Below the pieces are notes generated by a model. The model did no database searches and had not been told where the DNA came from. It saw only the letters and a list, made by a program, of their open reading frames with translations. The position numbers and the translations under genes are program-made. A stretch of 64,000 nt of DNA. Source: Paludibacteraceae bacterium. Lineage in GTDB: Bacteria > Bacteroidota > Bacteroidia > Bacteroidales > Paludibacteraceae. Where the stretch lies: positions 1 to 64,000 of the forward strand of contig JAFRNH010000058.1 in assembly GCA_017430235.1 (NCBI GenBank), in the 5' to 3' direction. Below are positions 54,028-62,037 of this stretch, in pieces. Numbering within the stretch: position 1 is the first letter of the stretch; every line of letters starts with the position of its first letter.

Positions 54028-56049
54028 ATGGACTCTATGATCGAAGAATTAAACGAGCAACAGCAACGAGCTGTAGAATATGACGGGAAACACCTATTGG
54101 TAGTGGCAGGAGCAGGCACAGGTAAGACCCGTACCATCATTGCAAGAGCCAAATATCTGATACAACATGGAGTACCAGCCAACCGCATTTTAATTCTTAG
54201 TTTCACACGTAAATCAGCACGAGAGATTGTCGAACGCATCAAGAATGAAATTGGAGGTATGACGATTGATGGACTTAGAGGTCAAACCTTCCACTCTTGG
54301 TGTATGGACATTATCATGAACAATCCGAAAGTCTTCATGCACCATGAATACACCCTACTCGACGAAGATGATCGAGAGAGTTGTATGAAGTTGCTATGTG
54401 GCAAGAAATTCAAAGACAAAGAGAACCACGTCATCAATCCAAACAGTGTCATCGACGTCTACTCCTACGCCATCAATGCGTGTTGTAAACTCTCGGATGC
54501 CATTCGCATGAAGATCTACGACAATGCATCACCTAATGATGTAAAAGTGAACAATAGCATCGAGCTGAACCGACCCGTGTATGAGGATGCCATCAAACGA
54601 TATATCGCTTATAAGACCGTGCATAAATACATGGACTATGACGATATTCTCAACGTGGTTGCCAAGGGATTGAAAAAGAATGAAGAGGCACGCAAGTTCA
54701 TTGCTCTCCGTTACGATCATATCTTGGTGGATGAGATGCAAGACACCAATCCGCTTCAATACGAACTGCTCAGTTCCTTTTACGAAACCAGTCACCTATT
54801 CTGTGTGGGTGATGACGCACAAAGTATTTACGCATTTAGAGGTGCAGATTTCAAAACCATGCATCGGTTTACCGAGATTGTTCCCGACTCAAAACGAATC
54901 GATCTAACCATCAATTATCGATCCACACAAGAGATTCTGGATCTATCCAATTGGGTATTATCTAAATCATCACTCAACTACCAAAAGAAACTGGTGGCAG
55001 CCAGAGGAAACGGCAAAAAACCGCTCTTCATCACCTGCGACAACGAATGGGATGAAGCAAACGACGTGACGGAGAAGATACTACACAGCGGACCAGAGAA
55101 AGGTGCCAAATGGGAAGACAACATGGTGCTATCGCGTTCGCTATACGGACTACGAACCGTCGAGTCGCAATGCATTGCCAAGCATATTCCCTACATCATA
55201 TTCGGAGGCACAACACTGATGCAATCAAAGCATGTACGAGACGTCGTATCCCCCATGCGAATCGTAGCCAACTACAAAGACGAATTGGCATGGATGCGCT
55301 ATCTGCTCTTGTGGAAAGGTATCGGAGAAGTATCCGCCTCAAGAATCATCAACAATGTGATTGAGGAGGAGACGTTGGATAAATGTCTCGACAAGCTATC
55401 GGGACAAGGGCTACAGGAAGAAATCTCACTCACGCTGAAAAACATCAGTCGAATGCAGTTTTCCCCATCACAAGCCATAGCCAAGACATTGGAAACGATG
55501 GAAAACAGACTGAAGGAATTGTATAAAGAGGAATGGAAATGGAGAAAACAAGATTTTGAAGTACTCCAAGAAGTGGCACTCAACACGGGCGGTATACAAG
55601 AGTTTATCTCGGAATATGTATTGGATCCTAAATTAGAAACGACAGTAAAAGAGGGCGAGAACGGACCTAAAGATGCCTGCATACTGACGACCATCCATTC
55701 TGCCAAAGGTTTGGAAGCCAATTACTGCTATCTGGTGAAGGCATCACCCGCTTCATACCCCACACCAAGGGCCATCGAAAATGGAGAAGAGACCATCGAG
55801 GAAGAGAGACGATGCTTGTATGTCGCACTAACCCGCGCAAAAGACGAACTATATGTCTACAGAAACATACATTCCATCCATGTAGACGAATCGAGCGAAG
55901 ACGAGGCAGAGAAACTCTACTTCTTCAACTCCTTACCAGACGAACTCATTGAAAAAGAGGTGACTGCAACAGCACAAAGAATCAGCGTTCAAGAATATAA
56001 AGGAGAAGTTGTCGGAACAGATATTATTGGTGATTTTGATTTCTCGTAA
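54028..56049 (+). CDS. ATP-dependent DNA helicase, UvrD/Rep/PcrA type
   Basis: A 673-residue superfamily 1A helicase. Walker A: VVAGAGTGKTRTIIARAKYL (near residue 25); motif Ia FTRKSAREIV; motif II HILVDEMQDTNPLQYEL; motif III VGDDAQSIYAFRGAD; motif IV INYRSTQEIL; motif V TIHSAKGLEANYCYLV; motif VI EERRCLYVALTRAKDEL. All are intact, so it should translocate 3' to 5' on DNA. It is shorter than UvrD (720) and lacks its C-terminal Tudor-like region. Role could be repair, replication restart or, with the DprA-like neighbour, handling of incoming DNA. Confidence 0.93.
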   Translation: MDSMIEELNEQQQRAVEYDGKHLLVVAGAGTGKTRTIIARAKYLIQHGVPANRILILSFTRKSAREIVERIKNEIGGMTIDGLRGQTFHSWCMDIIMNNPKVFMHHEYTLLDEDDRESCMKLLCGKKFKDKENHVINPNSVIDVYSYAINACCKLSDAIRMKIYDNASPNDVKVNNSIELNRPVYEDAIKRYIAYKTVHKYMDYDDILNVVAKGLKKNEEARKFIALRYDHILVDEMQDTNPLQYELLSSFYETSHLFCVGDDAQSIYAFRGADFKTMHRFTEIVPDSKRIDLTINYRSTQEILDLSNWVLSKSSLNYQKKLVAARGNGKKPLFITCDNEWDEANDVTEKILHSGPEKGAKWEDNMVLSRSLYGLRTVESQCIAKHIPYIIFGGTTLMQSKHVRDVVSPMRIVANYKDELAWMRYLLLWKGIGEVSASRIINNVIEEETLDKCLDKLSGQGLQEEISLTLKNISRMQFSPSQAIAKTLETMENRLKELYKEEWKWRKQDFEVLQEVALNTGGIQEFISEYVLDPKLETTVKEGENGPKDACILTTIHSAKGLEANYCYLVKASPASYPTPRAIENGEETIEEERRCLYVALTRAKDELYVYRNIHSIHVDESSEDEAEKLYFFNSLPDELIEKEVTATAQRISVQEYKGEVVGTDIIGDFDFS

Positions 56050-56066
56050 ACAATAAAGAGAAGGTT

Positions 56067-56696
56067 CTATTTGAATATCCACAACAAAATATTTTTATTG
56101 GTGGATGCTTTTATCTTGGAATCAATATAAGACAATACTTCATCACACACAACAGGGCAACCAGCACTTGCTGTGGTTGGCCAGTCGCAATACGCATATT
56201 CGTATGAGTGGAGCACCACAAGACGTTTGAATGCATTGTTGTTGGTCTTTTCCAAACCATGTAATTTATAATGGAAATGCAAACCCCAATTGCTGTAAGA
56301 GCGAATACCTATTCGATATTTTCCTTCTGATGAGCAAAGACTACCTGGCACATTGCTAAACTCTACATAATCAACAGTATTATTCTCTCCAAAGCCATGA
56401 CTCACCAAAGCCGTCGTTAAAATTTTATTATTTTTCAAATCATATATAAACATTCTTTTGGTATATAAATCATAGGAGAAATCGATTAAAATACACCAAT
56501 CAGAGTTCATACCATTCTTCTTTATGAATGATTTCGCCTCTTCCGCCTTTTGATGAATTTTTGAGACATCAGCGATCTCCTTCACATAGCGTTGCTGTTG
56601 TGCTTGTGTTTGATTTGTCTCTTCCGCATAAATCGACACGGAGAATGTGACAAACAGAAAAAATAGAGATATTATTTTTGTTATTGAATTCATCAT
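56067..56696 (-). CDS. Murein L,D-transpeptidase catalytic-domain protein (YkuD_2 family)
   Basis: A 209-residue exported protein with signal peptide (IISLFFLFVTFSVSIYA). The YkuD_2 core is visible: CILIDFSYDLYTKRMFIYDL, SHGFGENN, GKYRIG, RLVVLHSYEYA with the catalytic His, and TASAGCPVV with the catalytic Cys. The family forms 3-3 cross-links or anchors proteins in peptidoglycan, or has related amidase-like roles. It stands alone; a candidate -7 box TAAATTTG lies at 56771-56778 (minus). Confidence 0.88.
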   Translation of the reverse strand: MMNSITKIISLFFLFVTFSVSIYAEETNQTQAQQQRYVKEIADVSKIHQKAEEAKSFIKKNGMNSDWCILIDFSYDLYTKRMFIYDLKNNKILTTALVSHGFGENNTVDYVEFSNVPGSLCSSEGKYRIGIRSYSNWGLHFHYKLHGLEKTNNNAFKRLVVLHSYEYAYCDWPTTASAGCPVVCDEVLSYIDSKIKASTNKNILLWIFK

Positions 56697-56770
56697 TACC
56701 TAAAGATTATGAATACTATATATCGAAGAAGGATCCTTATCAGAGGGATCCTCCTCTTAAAACATCAACG

Positions 56771-56778
56771 CAAATTTA
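56771..56778 (-). promoter_or_regulatory. -7 box for the L,D-transpeptidase gene
   Basis: TAAATTTG on the minus strand, 75 bases before the start codon. No clear -33 element. Confidence 0.4.
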
Positions 56779-56864
56779 GAAGATTTATTGTCCGATTACT
56801 ATTATTGTGAGTTTAAAACCTGACGGTACTATCATTTGAATCATTCAAAGAACAAGATTTTAAC

Positions 56865-56872
56865 TATATTTG
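56865..56872 (+). promoter_or_regulatory. -7 box for the FISUMP-like gene
   Basis: TATATTTG, 27 bases before the ATG at 56900; no clear -33 element. Confidence 0.45.
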
Positions 56873-56899
56873 TAACGATAACATTGAATCGATAAGAAT

Positions 56900-57667
56900 A
56901 TGATTGAAAACATATTAAATATATTAAACCTAAATGCGAACCTTCAAAAGCCCACCATTTCAGGCGAAGAGTTCAAACATGATTATGTAAACCTTGGTCT
57001 GCCGAGTGGTCGATTATGGGCAACCTGCAATATAGGAGCATCCATTCCCACCCAACAAGGTAACTATTTTGCTTGGGGGGAAAAGATCACCAGAAGTAAT
57101 GAGTATTGTTTCAGCAATTACAAATGGGCACAATGCGTATATCCAGGGGCATTGGAGTATCTTATCAAGTACTCAACCACTCCATTATGGCATGACGATC
57201 CCATAAAATTTGATTCAATGGGAGAACCCATCTATATTGCACATTGGGAAGGACACGAATATCAGCTCGATCACAAAAGCGCACTAGAGACTTCCGATGA
57301 TGCCGCAACAAATTGGTCCAATCTATGGAAGATGCCCACAAAGAAAGACTTTGAGGAATTGATGGAAGGATGTTATTGGAAGTGGGCTAATAGTTTTAAC
57401 GGATCAAAAGCATGTGGAAAAGTAGGCATATCAAAGACAAACAACAATGTGATATTTTTACCCATAAATGATATGGTCAGCTATCAGTTTGATAACAATG
57501 ATAATGGTTATTATTGGGCGTCAGAAATCGATGAGAAGAATAATGATGAAGCGTATGCACTCACATTCAATCCAAACGAAATGAATGTGAGTTCCATAAG
57601 CAGATGTAAAGGATTGAGTGTGAGAGCTGTACTTAACGAAAGAGAATGCGAGAGGTTTCTCAAATAA
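56900..57667 (+). CDS. FISUMP-like domain protein of unknown function
   Basis: A 255-residue protein whose core (DYVNLGLPSGRLWATCNIGA, NYFAWGEK, WKMPTKKDFEELM, NDNGYYWASE, LSVRAVLNE) matches the Fibrobacter-succinogenes-major-paralogous-domain type, abundant in Bacteroidota. Most relatives are secreted or lipoproteins, but this one shows no signal peptide in the first 25 residues, which begin with a plain helix (IENILNILNLNANLQKP). Function unknown, possibly carbohydrate or surface binding in relatives. A hairpin terminator follows at 57702. Confidence 0.75.
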   Translation: MIENILNILNLNANLQKPTISGEEFKHDYVNLGLPSGRLWATCNIGASIPTQQGNYFAWGEKITRSNEYCFSNYKWAQCVYPGALEYLIKYSTTPLWHDDPIKFDSMGEPIYIAHWEGHEYQLDHKSALETSDDAATNWSNLWKMPTKKDFEELMEGCYWKWANSFNGSKACGKVGISKTNNNVIFLPINDMVSYQFDNNDNGYYWASEIDEKNNDEAYALTFNPNEMNVSSISRCKGLSVRAVLNERECERFLK

Positions 57668-57701
57668 AAAAACACCCAAAATTGAACAACCTCTATAAAA
57701 T

Positions 57702-57732
57702 AAAAAAGACGTAGTTAAACTACGTCTTTTTT
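57702..57732. terminator. Bidirectional terminator between the FISUMP-like gene and tRNA-Thr
   Basis: AAAAAAGACGTAGT and ACTACGTCTTTTTT pair around TAA. It has a U run on both strands, so it serves the rightward gene and the leftward SRP RNA-tRNA transcript. Confidence 0.85.
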
Positions 57733-57734
57733 TG

Positions 57735-57808
57735 AGCCTCTTGTCGGATTCGAACCAACGACCCCGAGATTACAAATCACGTGCTCTGGCCAACTGAGCT
57801 AAAGAGGC
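57735..57808 (-). tRNA. tRNA-Thr (anticodon UGU)
   Basis: A 74-base cloverleaf on the minus strand. The acceptor GCCTCTT pairs with AAGAGGC. The D arm is GCTC/GAGC, the loop TTTGTAA carries anticodon TGT, and the T arm is GTTGG-TTCGAAT-CCGAC. The anticodon stem CGTGA/TCTCG has one U-U mismatch in the middle. Its 5' end is 4 bases after the SRP RNA. Confidence 0.93.
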
Positions 57809-57810
57809 AA

Positions 57811-57909
57811 GTGGGCAAGCTTACTACATCGCACCGCTACAACCGACGTACCCTTGCTGCGGTCAAGCCCTGGGGGATTAGAAGGGAGCTGGTCGTATAG
57901 GACTTACCC
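57811..57909 (-). ncRNA. ffs: Signal recognition particle RNA (small, 4.5S type)
   Basis: A hairpin RNA of about 100 bases. The ends pair (GGGTAAG with CTTGCCC). The apical part CCCCCAGGGCTTGACCGCAG, continued by CAAGGG, matches the conserved helix 8 with its asymmetric and symmetric loops, where Ffh binds. It directs membrane-protein ribosomes to FtsY. A -7 box lies just upstream, and tRNA-Thr follows immediately. Confidence 0.8.
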
Positions 57910-57914
57910 GAGTG

Positions 57915-57922
57915 CAAAGGTA
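57915..57922 (-). promoter_or_regulatory. -7 box for the SRP RNA-tRNA-Thr transcript
   Basis: TACCTTTG on the minus strand, 6 bases before the SRP RNA 5' end, as expected for a stable RNA starting at its mature end. Confidence 0.6.
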
Positions 57923-58017
57923 GGTGTTTTTTTTTAATTGCAAACCGATTTTAAGCTTTTTTTCCAAAAGAGGCTCTTTTTTTTTAACAAATGCCTCATT
58001 CTTACTATAAAAAAAAG

Positions 58018-58025
58018 TACCTTTG
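58018..58025 (+). promoter_or_regulatory. -7 box for the DUF4199/glycosyltransferase operon
   Basis: TACCTTTG, 18 bases before the ATG at 58043. No clear -33 element. Confidence 0.5.
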
Positions 58026-58042
58026 CACCCGATTTAAGTTTC

Positions 58043-58624
58043 ATGATGGAGAACAATATGGAAAATATCACATCGCATGCCATGCGTTCAGGTTTATACT
58101 TGGGCGTAACCTATTCCATATTGAACATTTTGAGCTGGCTTATGCCCTCTGAAAACTCTATCATTCATGCGATTATCTCGCTAACCATTTGCGTTGCGAC
58201 CTTTTACTTCATCTATCACTTCACTAGATTATACGACGAAGAGGTGTTGCATGGTGGTATTACCTACCAAAAGGCGTACGTATACGGTCTTCGCATGTTT
58301 TTTTACGCAGGGATGATCGTTGCGGTTGTCACCTATATTTTTTTCAAGTTAAATCCAGAGACGTTATCCACAATAAAAAGTGACTCATTGAAGATGATTT
58401 CACAATGGCTCATTGAAGACAAAACGTTATCAGACTCACTCAAGTCACAAATTGATGGTTACACTGTCAAAGATTACACGATATCAGTATTATGGAGTTA
58501 TATCATTGTCGGACTTTTCCTATGTTTATTCACCTCCATTTCTTTTCGAAAAAAAGAGGGCGTTAACATAGAAGAGACGAATGCAACAGATAGAGATAAC
58601 ATTAATCAAAATTTAAATTCATAA
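58043..58624 (+). CDS. DUF4199 membrane protein
   Basis: A 193-residue protein with four membrane helices (GLYLGVTYSILNILSWL, IIHAIISLTICVATFYFIYHF, AYVYGLRMFFYAGMIVAVVTYIFF, YTISVLWSYIIVGLFLCLFTSI) and the cytoplasmic segment LYDEEVLHGGITYQKA, matching DUF4199, a Bacteroidota family of unknown function. The start at 58043 follows the -7 box; the frame runs back to 57938 but that would lie before the promoter. It is 4 bases before the glycosyltransferase, a common pairing in this phylum. Confidence 0.82.
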   Translation: MMENNMENITSHAMRSGLYLGVTYSILNILSWLMPSENSIIHAIISLTICVATFYFIYHFTRLYDEEVLHGGITYQKAYVYGLRMFFYAGMIVAVVTYIFFKLNPETLSTIKSDSLKMISQWLIEDKTLSDSLKSQIDGYTVKDYTISVLWSYIIVGLFLCLFTSISFRKKEGVNIEETNATDRDNINQNLNS

Positions 58625-58628
58625 TAAC

Positions 58629-59588
58629 ATGGACATTTCGGTCATCGTACCCTTATATAATGAAGAGGAATCATTGCCAGAACTCTTTCAATGGATAAAA
58701 AGAGTGATGGATGAACATCACTTTACATACGAAGTCATCTTTGTCAATGATGGTAGTACAGACCACTCATGGGAGGTTATCGAATCATTAGGAAAAGACA
58801 ATGCAGAAGTCAAGGGTATCAAATTCAGACGTAATTACGGTAAATCCGCTGCATTATATTGTGGTTTTGACAAAGCACAAGGTGATGTTGTCATCACGAT
58901 GGATGCAGATCTTCAAGATAGTCCTGACGAGATTCCTGAGCTATACAGGATGATTACGGAGGAGAAATACGATTTGGTATCTGGTTGGAAGAAAAAACGC
59001 TACGATTCCAAATTGACCAAGAACCTACCTTCCAAATTATTCAATGCGACAACTCGCATTATCTCAGGCATTAAACTACATGATTTCAACTGTGGACTAA
59101 AAGCCTACAGAAAAGATGTGATTAAGAGCATTGAAGTATATGGTGAAATGCACCGATATATCCCTTATTTAGCAAAGAATGCTGGATTTGACAAAATCGG
59201 AGAAAAGGTAGTTATCCACCAAGCTCGCAAATATGGCGATTCCAAGTTTGGTCTCAATCGCTTTGTGAACGGATACCTTGATTTGCTTTCATTATGGTTT
59301 CTTTCCACATTTGGTAAAAAACCGATGCATTTCTTTGGTGTTGTGGGATCTATCATGTTTTTGATAGGCTTTATCGCCATCTGTATCGTTGGTTGGAACA
59401 AACTATCCAATATTCTTGCTGGCACCAGTGCACCACTCGTAACCAACAGTCCGTTCTTCTACATCGCACTGACTGTGATGTTAATGGGAACACAGTTGTT
59501 CCTTACAGGTTTCTTGGGTGAAATGATTGCCAGAAATTCAACGGAAAGAAACGATTATAAGTTAGAAGCATTACTAAATTTAGACTGA
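58629..59588 (+). CDS. Family 2 glycosyltransferase, GtrB/DPM1-like
   Basis: A 319-residue membrane-bound enzyme. The GT-A domain shows VSVIVPLYNEEESL-like start (ISVIVPLYNEEESLPELF), VIFVNDGSTDHSW, and the metal-binding DADLQDSPDEIPELY. After residue 225 come two membrane helices (FFGVVGSIMFLIGFIAICIVGW and FFYIALTVMLMGTQLFLTGFLGEMIA). Relatives transfer glucose or another sugar to polyprenyl phosphate for later use in periplasmic glycosylation. The sugar is not known. Confidence 0.92.
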   Translation: MDISVIVPLYNEEESLPELFQWIKRVMDEHHFTYEVIFVNDGSTDHSWEVIESLGKDNAEVKGIKFRRNYGKSAALYCGFDKAQGDVVITMDADLQDSPDEIPELYRMITEEKYDLVSGWKKKRYDSKLTKNLPSKLFNATTRIISGIKLHDFNCGLKAYRKDVIKSIEVYGEMHRYIPYLAKNAGFDKIGEKVVIHQARKYGDSKFGLNRFVNGYLDLLSLWFLSTFGKKPMHFFGVVGSIMFLIGFIAICIVGWNKLSNILAGTSAPLVTNSPFFYIALTVMLMGTQLFLTGFLGEMIARNSTERNDYKLEALLNLD

Positions 59589-59614
59589 TTTTTCATCCAT
59601 AACGAATAAACGAT

Positions 59615-60139
59615 ATGATTGAATTTTTATTAGATATAGCAAAAATCGCCATTCCAGGTGTATTGGTGTTACTCGCCACCTATTATGTGCTGAATAACTT
59701 ACTAAAAAACGAAGAGAGAAACAGATATTACAATCTTCGAAAAGAGACTGCAAAGACATTGAATCCCATTCGTTTAACAGCTTACGAAAGATTAGCTCTC
59801 TTCTTGGAGAGAATCCAACCAGACTCCCTGCTTCTTCGTGTGCAACAAAATGGAATGAAGGCAAAGGAACTTCACTTGGCTCTTCTCACCACTATCCGCG
59901 AAGAATTCGAGCATAACGTAACGCAACAGATATACGTCAGCAACGATGTATGGATCGTCACTAAAAATGCAAAAGAGAGCATTGTGCAATTGGTCAACAC
60001 TTGTGCAAGCGAAGTGCCCGACGATCTACCAGCTATCGAATTGTCTAAGATCATCATCGAACGTTATGGTTCAATTGAGACGACACCAGTGGACATGGCA
60101 CTAAACATGTTGAAATCTGAGGTCAAATCATTCTATTAA
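59615..60139 (+). CDS. Conserved protein of unknown function with N-terminal membrane helix
   Basis: A 174-residue protein. Residues 6-28 form one membrane helix (LDIAKIAIPGVLVLLATYYVLNNLL); the rest is soluble and helical (RLTAYERLALFLERIQPDSLLLRV...) and probably cytoplasmic. I do not recognise a domain. Gene order (DUF4199, glycosyltransferase, this, nitroreductase) suggests one operon with spacings of 4, 26 and 11 bases. Confidence 0.75.
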   Translation: MIEFLLDIAKIAIPGVLVLLATYYVLNNLLKNEERNRYYNLRKETAKTLNPIRLTAYERLALFLERIQPDSLLLRVQQNGMKAKELHLALLTTIREEFEHNVTQQIYVSNDVWIVTKNAKESIVQLVNTCASEVPDDLPAIELSKIIIERYGSIETTPVDMALNMLKSEVKSFY

Positions 60140-60150
60140 TATAATAAGCA

Positions 60151-60663
60151 ATGAATATTCTAGAATTAGCTCAAAAAAGACACTCCGTCAGATCATACAC
60201 CTCTCAAGCAGTCGAGCAAGAGAAGCTGGATTATCTGTTGGAGACTGCAAGATTGGCTCCATCAGCCGTCAATCTGCAACCTTGGTCTTTTATTGTCCTT
60301 CAAAGCGAAGAGGCAAAAAGAGACATTCAAGAATGTTATGACCGAGACTGGTTTAAGACTGCCCCACTTTACATCGTAGTATGCGGCAATCACCACATCT
60401 CATGGAAACGTGCGAGCGACAATAAAGATCACTGTGACATAGACATTGCCATAGCCACCGAACACATTGCCCTTGCTGCCGAGGAAGTCGGATTGGGCAC
60501 CTGCTGGGTGTGCAACTTTGATGCTGCCAAATGTCACAAGTTGCTGCAACTGCCAGAAGGCATCGAACCGATTGTCATTCTGCCTATCGGCTACGCGTCA
60601 AATGATTTCGTCGTACAAGAGAAAAAAAGGAAACCGTCGGAAGACATTATCTTATATCTATAA
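60151..60663 (+). CDS. Nitroreductase family protein (short form)
   Basis: A 170-residue FMN-binding protein: AQKRHSVRSYTSQAVEQEKLDYLLETARLAPSAVNLQPW at the start holds the FMN phosphate site and RLAPSAVNLQPW motif; AAEEVGLGTCWVCNF and PIVILPIGYA complete the fold. It is smaller than the NfsA-like enzyme at 1740 and belongs to the compact group found in anaerobes. Substrate unknown. Its stop overlaps the next start. Confidence 0.88.
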   Translation: MNILELAQKRHSVRSYTSQAVEQEKLDYLLETARLAPSAVNLQPWSFIVLQSEEAKRDIQECYDRDWFKTAPLYIVVCGNHHISWKRASDNKDHCDIDIAIATEHIALAAEEVGLGTCWVCNFDAAKCHKLLQLPEGIEPIVILPIGYASNDFVVQEKKRKPSEDIILYL

Positions 60664-61340
60664 TGAAGGTGCATAGAGAGAATCGAACATACCAAAGAAT
60701 TTTCTGTGAGGCCATCGTTTCACTGCTCTTTGTGTCGGCTCTATTCTCCAGTTGTGTGAATGATCACTGCAACGAGAACATGTATGCACCACTGAATGTC
60801 GCCTTTTATTCCGAAATAGACACCTCTCAACAGGCAGGTCTGGCATTTCTACTTGTGCAAGGGGTTGGAACGGACTCCATCACCTTGGCAACAAACCTAT
60901 TCAATATAAACTTGACACTGAATGCCAATCACCCCACCTCTTCTTTTGCAATGGGATTCCCTCTTCCCGAAGCCGATTTTTTCATTCAAGATAGAGAAAA
61001 TCACTTCATCTCACTTATAAACGAGCAATCCTACACTTTGAATGGAAAGATTAACGACGATATCTATCTTTTCAATAACAGATTAGAAGACGCTAAGAAA
61101 TTTCTTAGCATGGGCGATGATTCTATTTTCATATTTCAGAAAATAAAATTTGACACGTTAAAAGTAACCTACGATCGCACTATTGAATTTGTCTCTGCCG
61201 AATGTGGATGCATGAATACATACACGTTGAAGACAGCAGGATTCATTCATAAGAGAATCGGAGAAACCATCATTAGTAATCCACTAATAAACAGCCAAAG
61301 CAATGAGAAACATATTCGCGTATATTTGGAAAATTATTAG
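60663..61340 (+). CDS. DUF6452 family lipoprotein
   Basis: A 225-residue exported protein with a lipoprotein signal (EAIVSLLFVSALFSSC). The mature part has NHAPLNVAFYSE-type start (here YAPLNVAFYSEID), DSITLATNLFNINLTLNANHPTSSFAM, and a Cys-containing CGCMNTYTL segment, the layout of DUF6452. Function unknown. It overlaps the DUF6048 gene by 38 bases, so the two products likely work together. Confidence 0.7.
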   Translation: MKVHRENRTYQRIFCEAIVSLLFVSALFSSCVNDHCNENMYAPLNVAFYSEIDTSQQAGLAFLLVQGVGTDSITLATNLFNINLTLNANHPTSSFAMGFPLPEADFFIQDRENHFISLINEQSYTLNGKINDDIYLFNNRLEDAKKFLSMGDDSIFIFQKIKFDTLKVTYDRTIEFVSAECGCMNTYTLKTAGFIHKRIGETIISNPLINSQSNEKHIRVYLENY

Positions 61341-62025
61341 TGTGCTACTACTATTTTCCGTGTCCATATCAGTGGATGCCAAAGAAAAATCGGATGGACA
61401 TCCACAAGAGACATTATATGGAGTATTCGTAGATGCGGATATTTTACATCCCATTTTTCATCTATTCAACCATGACAGGATGGGACTAAATGCTGATATC
61501 CAAATAGATTTATGGCATAAGCTATACCCTACTTTCACAGTGGGATACGACTGGTATGATGCATCCGACGAATATGCATACCCCATTGCTGCCAACAACA
61601 ACCTCTACAAGGTGGAAGGATTATACTTCAGAGTAGGCGCTCTTTACAACATTTGGAAGAAAAACTATTCAAAACCGCTTAATCCGATGGCCTTTCTGGG
61701 AGTAAACTACGGATGTTCTCCTCATTTTCAATATACAATAGAGAATTATCCCATTAACAACGAATATTGGAGTGCTAACAACAATACATTTCAAGCGAAC
61801 GGATACACCGTATCCCATTGGGGTGAAGTGGTAGGAGGAGTGAAAGCTCCCATCGCAAAGAATTTCTGCATGGGTTTCGAGGTCATGTACAAGTTTTTAT
61901 TGCACATCAGAGACCAACAATCCGGCAACAACCTCATTCACCAATCTTACTCTCCGGGGTTCGGAGATAAAGAGTCTGGTATGTGGGGATTCAGATACAC
62001 GATAAGTTATTTTTTCCATTTATAA
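61303..62025 (+). CDS. DUF6048 family protein (putative small outer-membrane barrel)
   Basis: A 240-residue exported protein. Signal peptide (IISVLLLFSVSISVDA) is followed by alternating strands typical of a small barrel: LYGVFVDADIL, LYPTFTVGYDWYD, LYFRVGALYNIW, MAFLGVNYG, FCMGFEVMYKFLLHI, MWGFRYTISYFFHL. The aromatic last residue fits an outer-membrane barrel end. The pairing with DUF6452 is familiar in Bacteroidota. Function unknown. Confidence 0.75.
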   Translation: MRNIFAYIWKIISVLLLFSVSISVDAKEKSDGHPQETLYGVFVDADILHPIFHLFNHDRMGLNADIQIDLWHKLYPTFTVGYDWYDASDEYAYPIAANNNLYKVEGLYFRVGALYNIWKKNYSKPLNPMAFLGVNYGCSPHFQYTIENYPINNEYWSANNNTFQANGYTVSHWGEVVGGVKAPIAKNFCMGFEVMYKFLLHIRDQQSGNNLIHQSYSPGFGDKESGMWGFRYTISYFFHL

Positions 62026-62037
62026 AAAACAAAAACA

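Noticed and set aside
56728..56756. Inverted GGATCC repeats upstream of the L,D-transpeptidase gene
   Set aside because: Short stem without U run; could be an mRNA leader hairpin but evidence is too weak to call.
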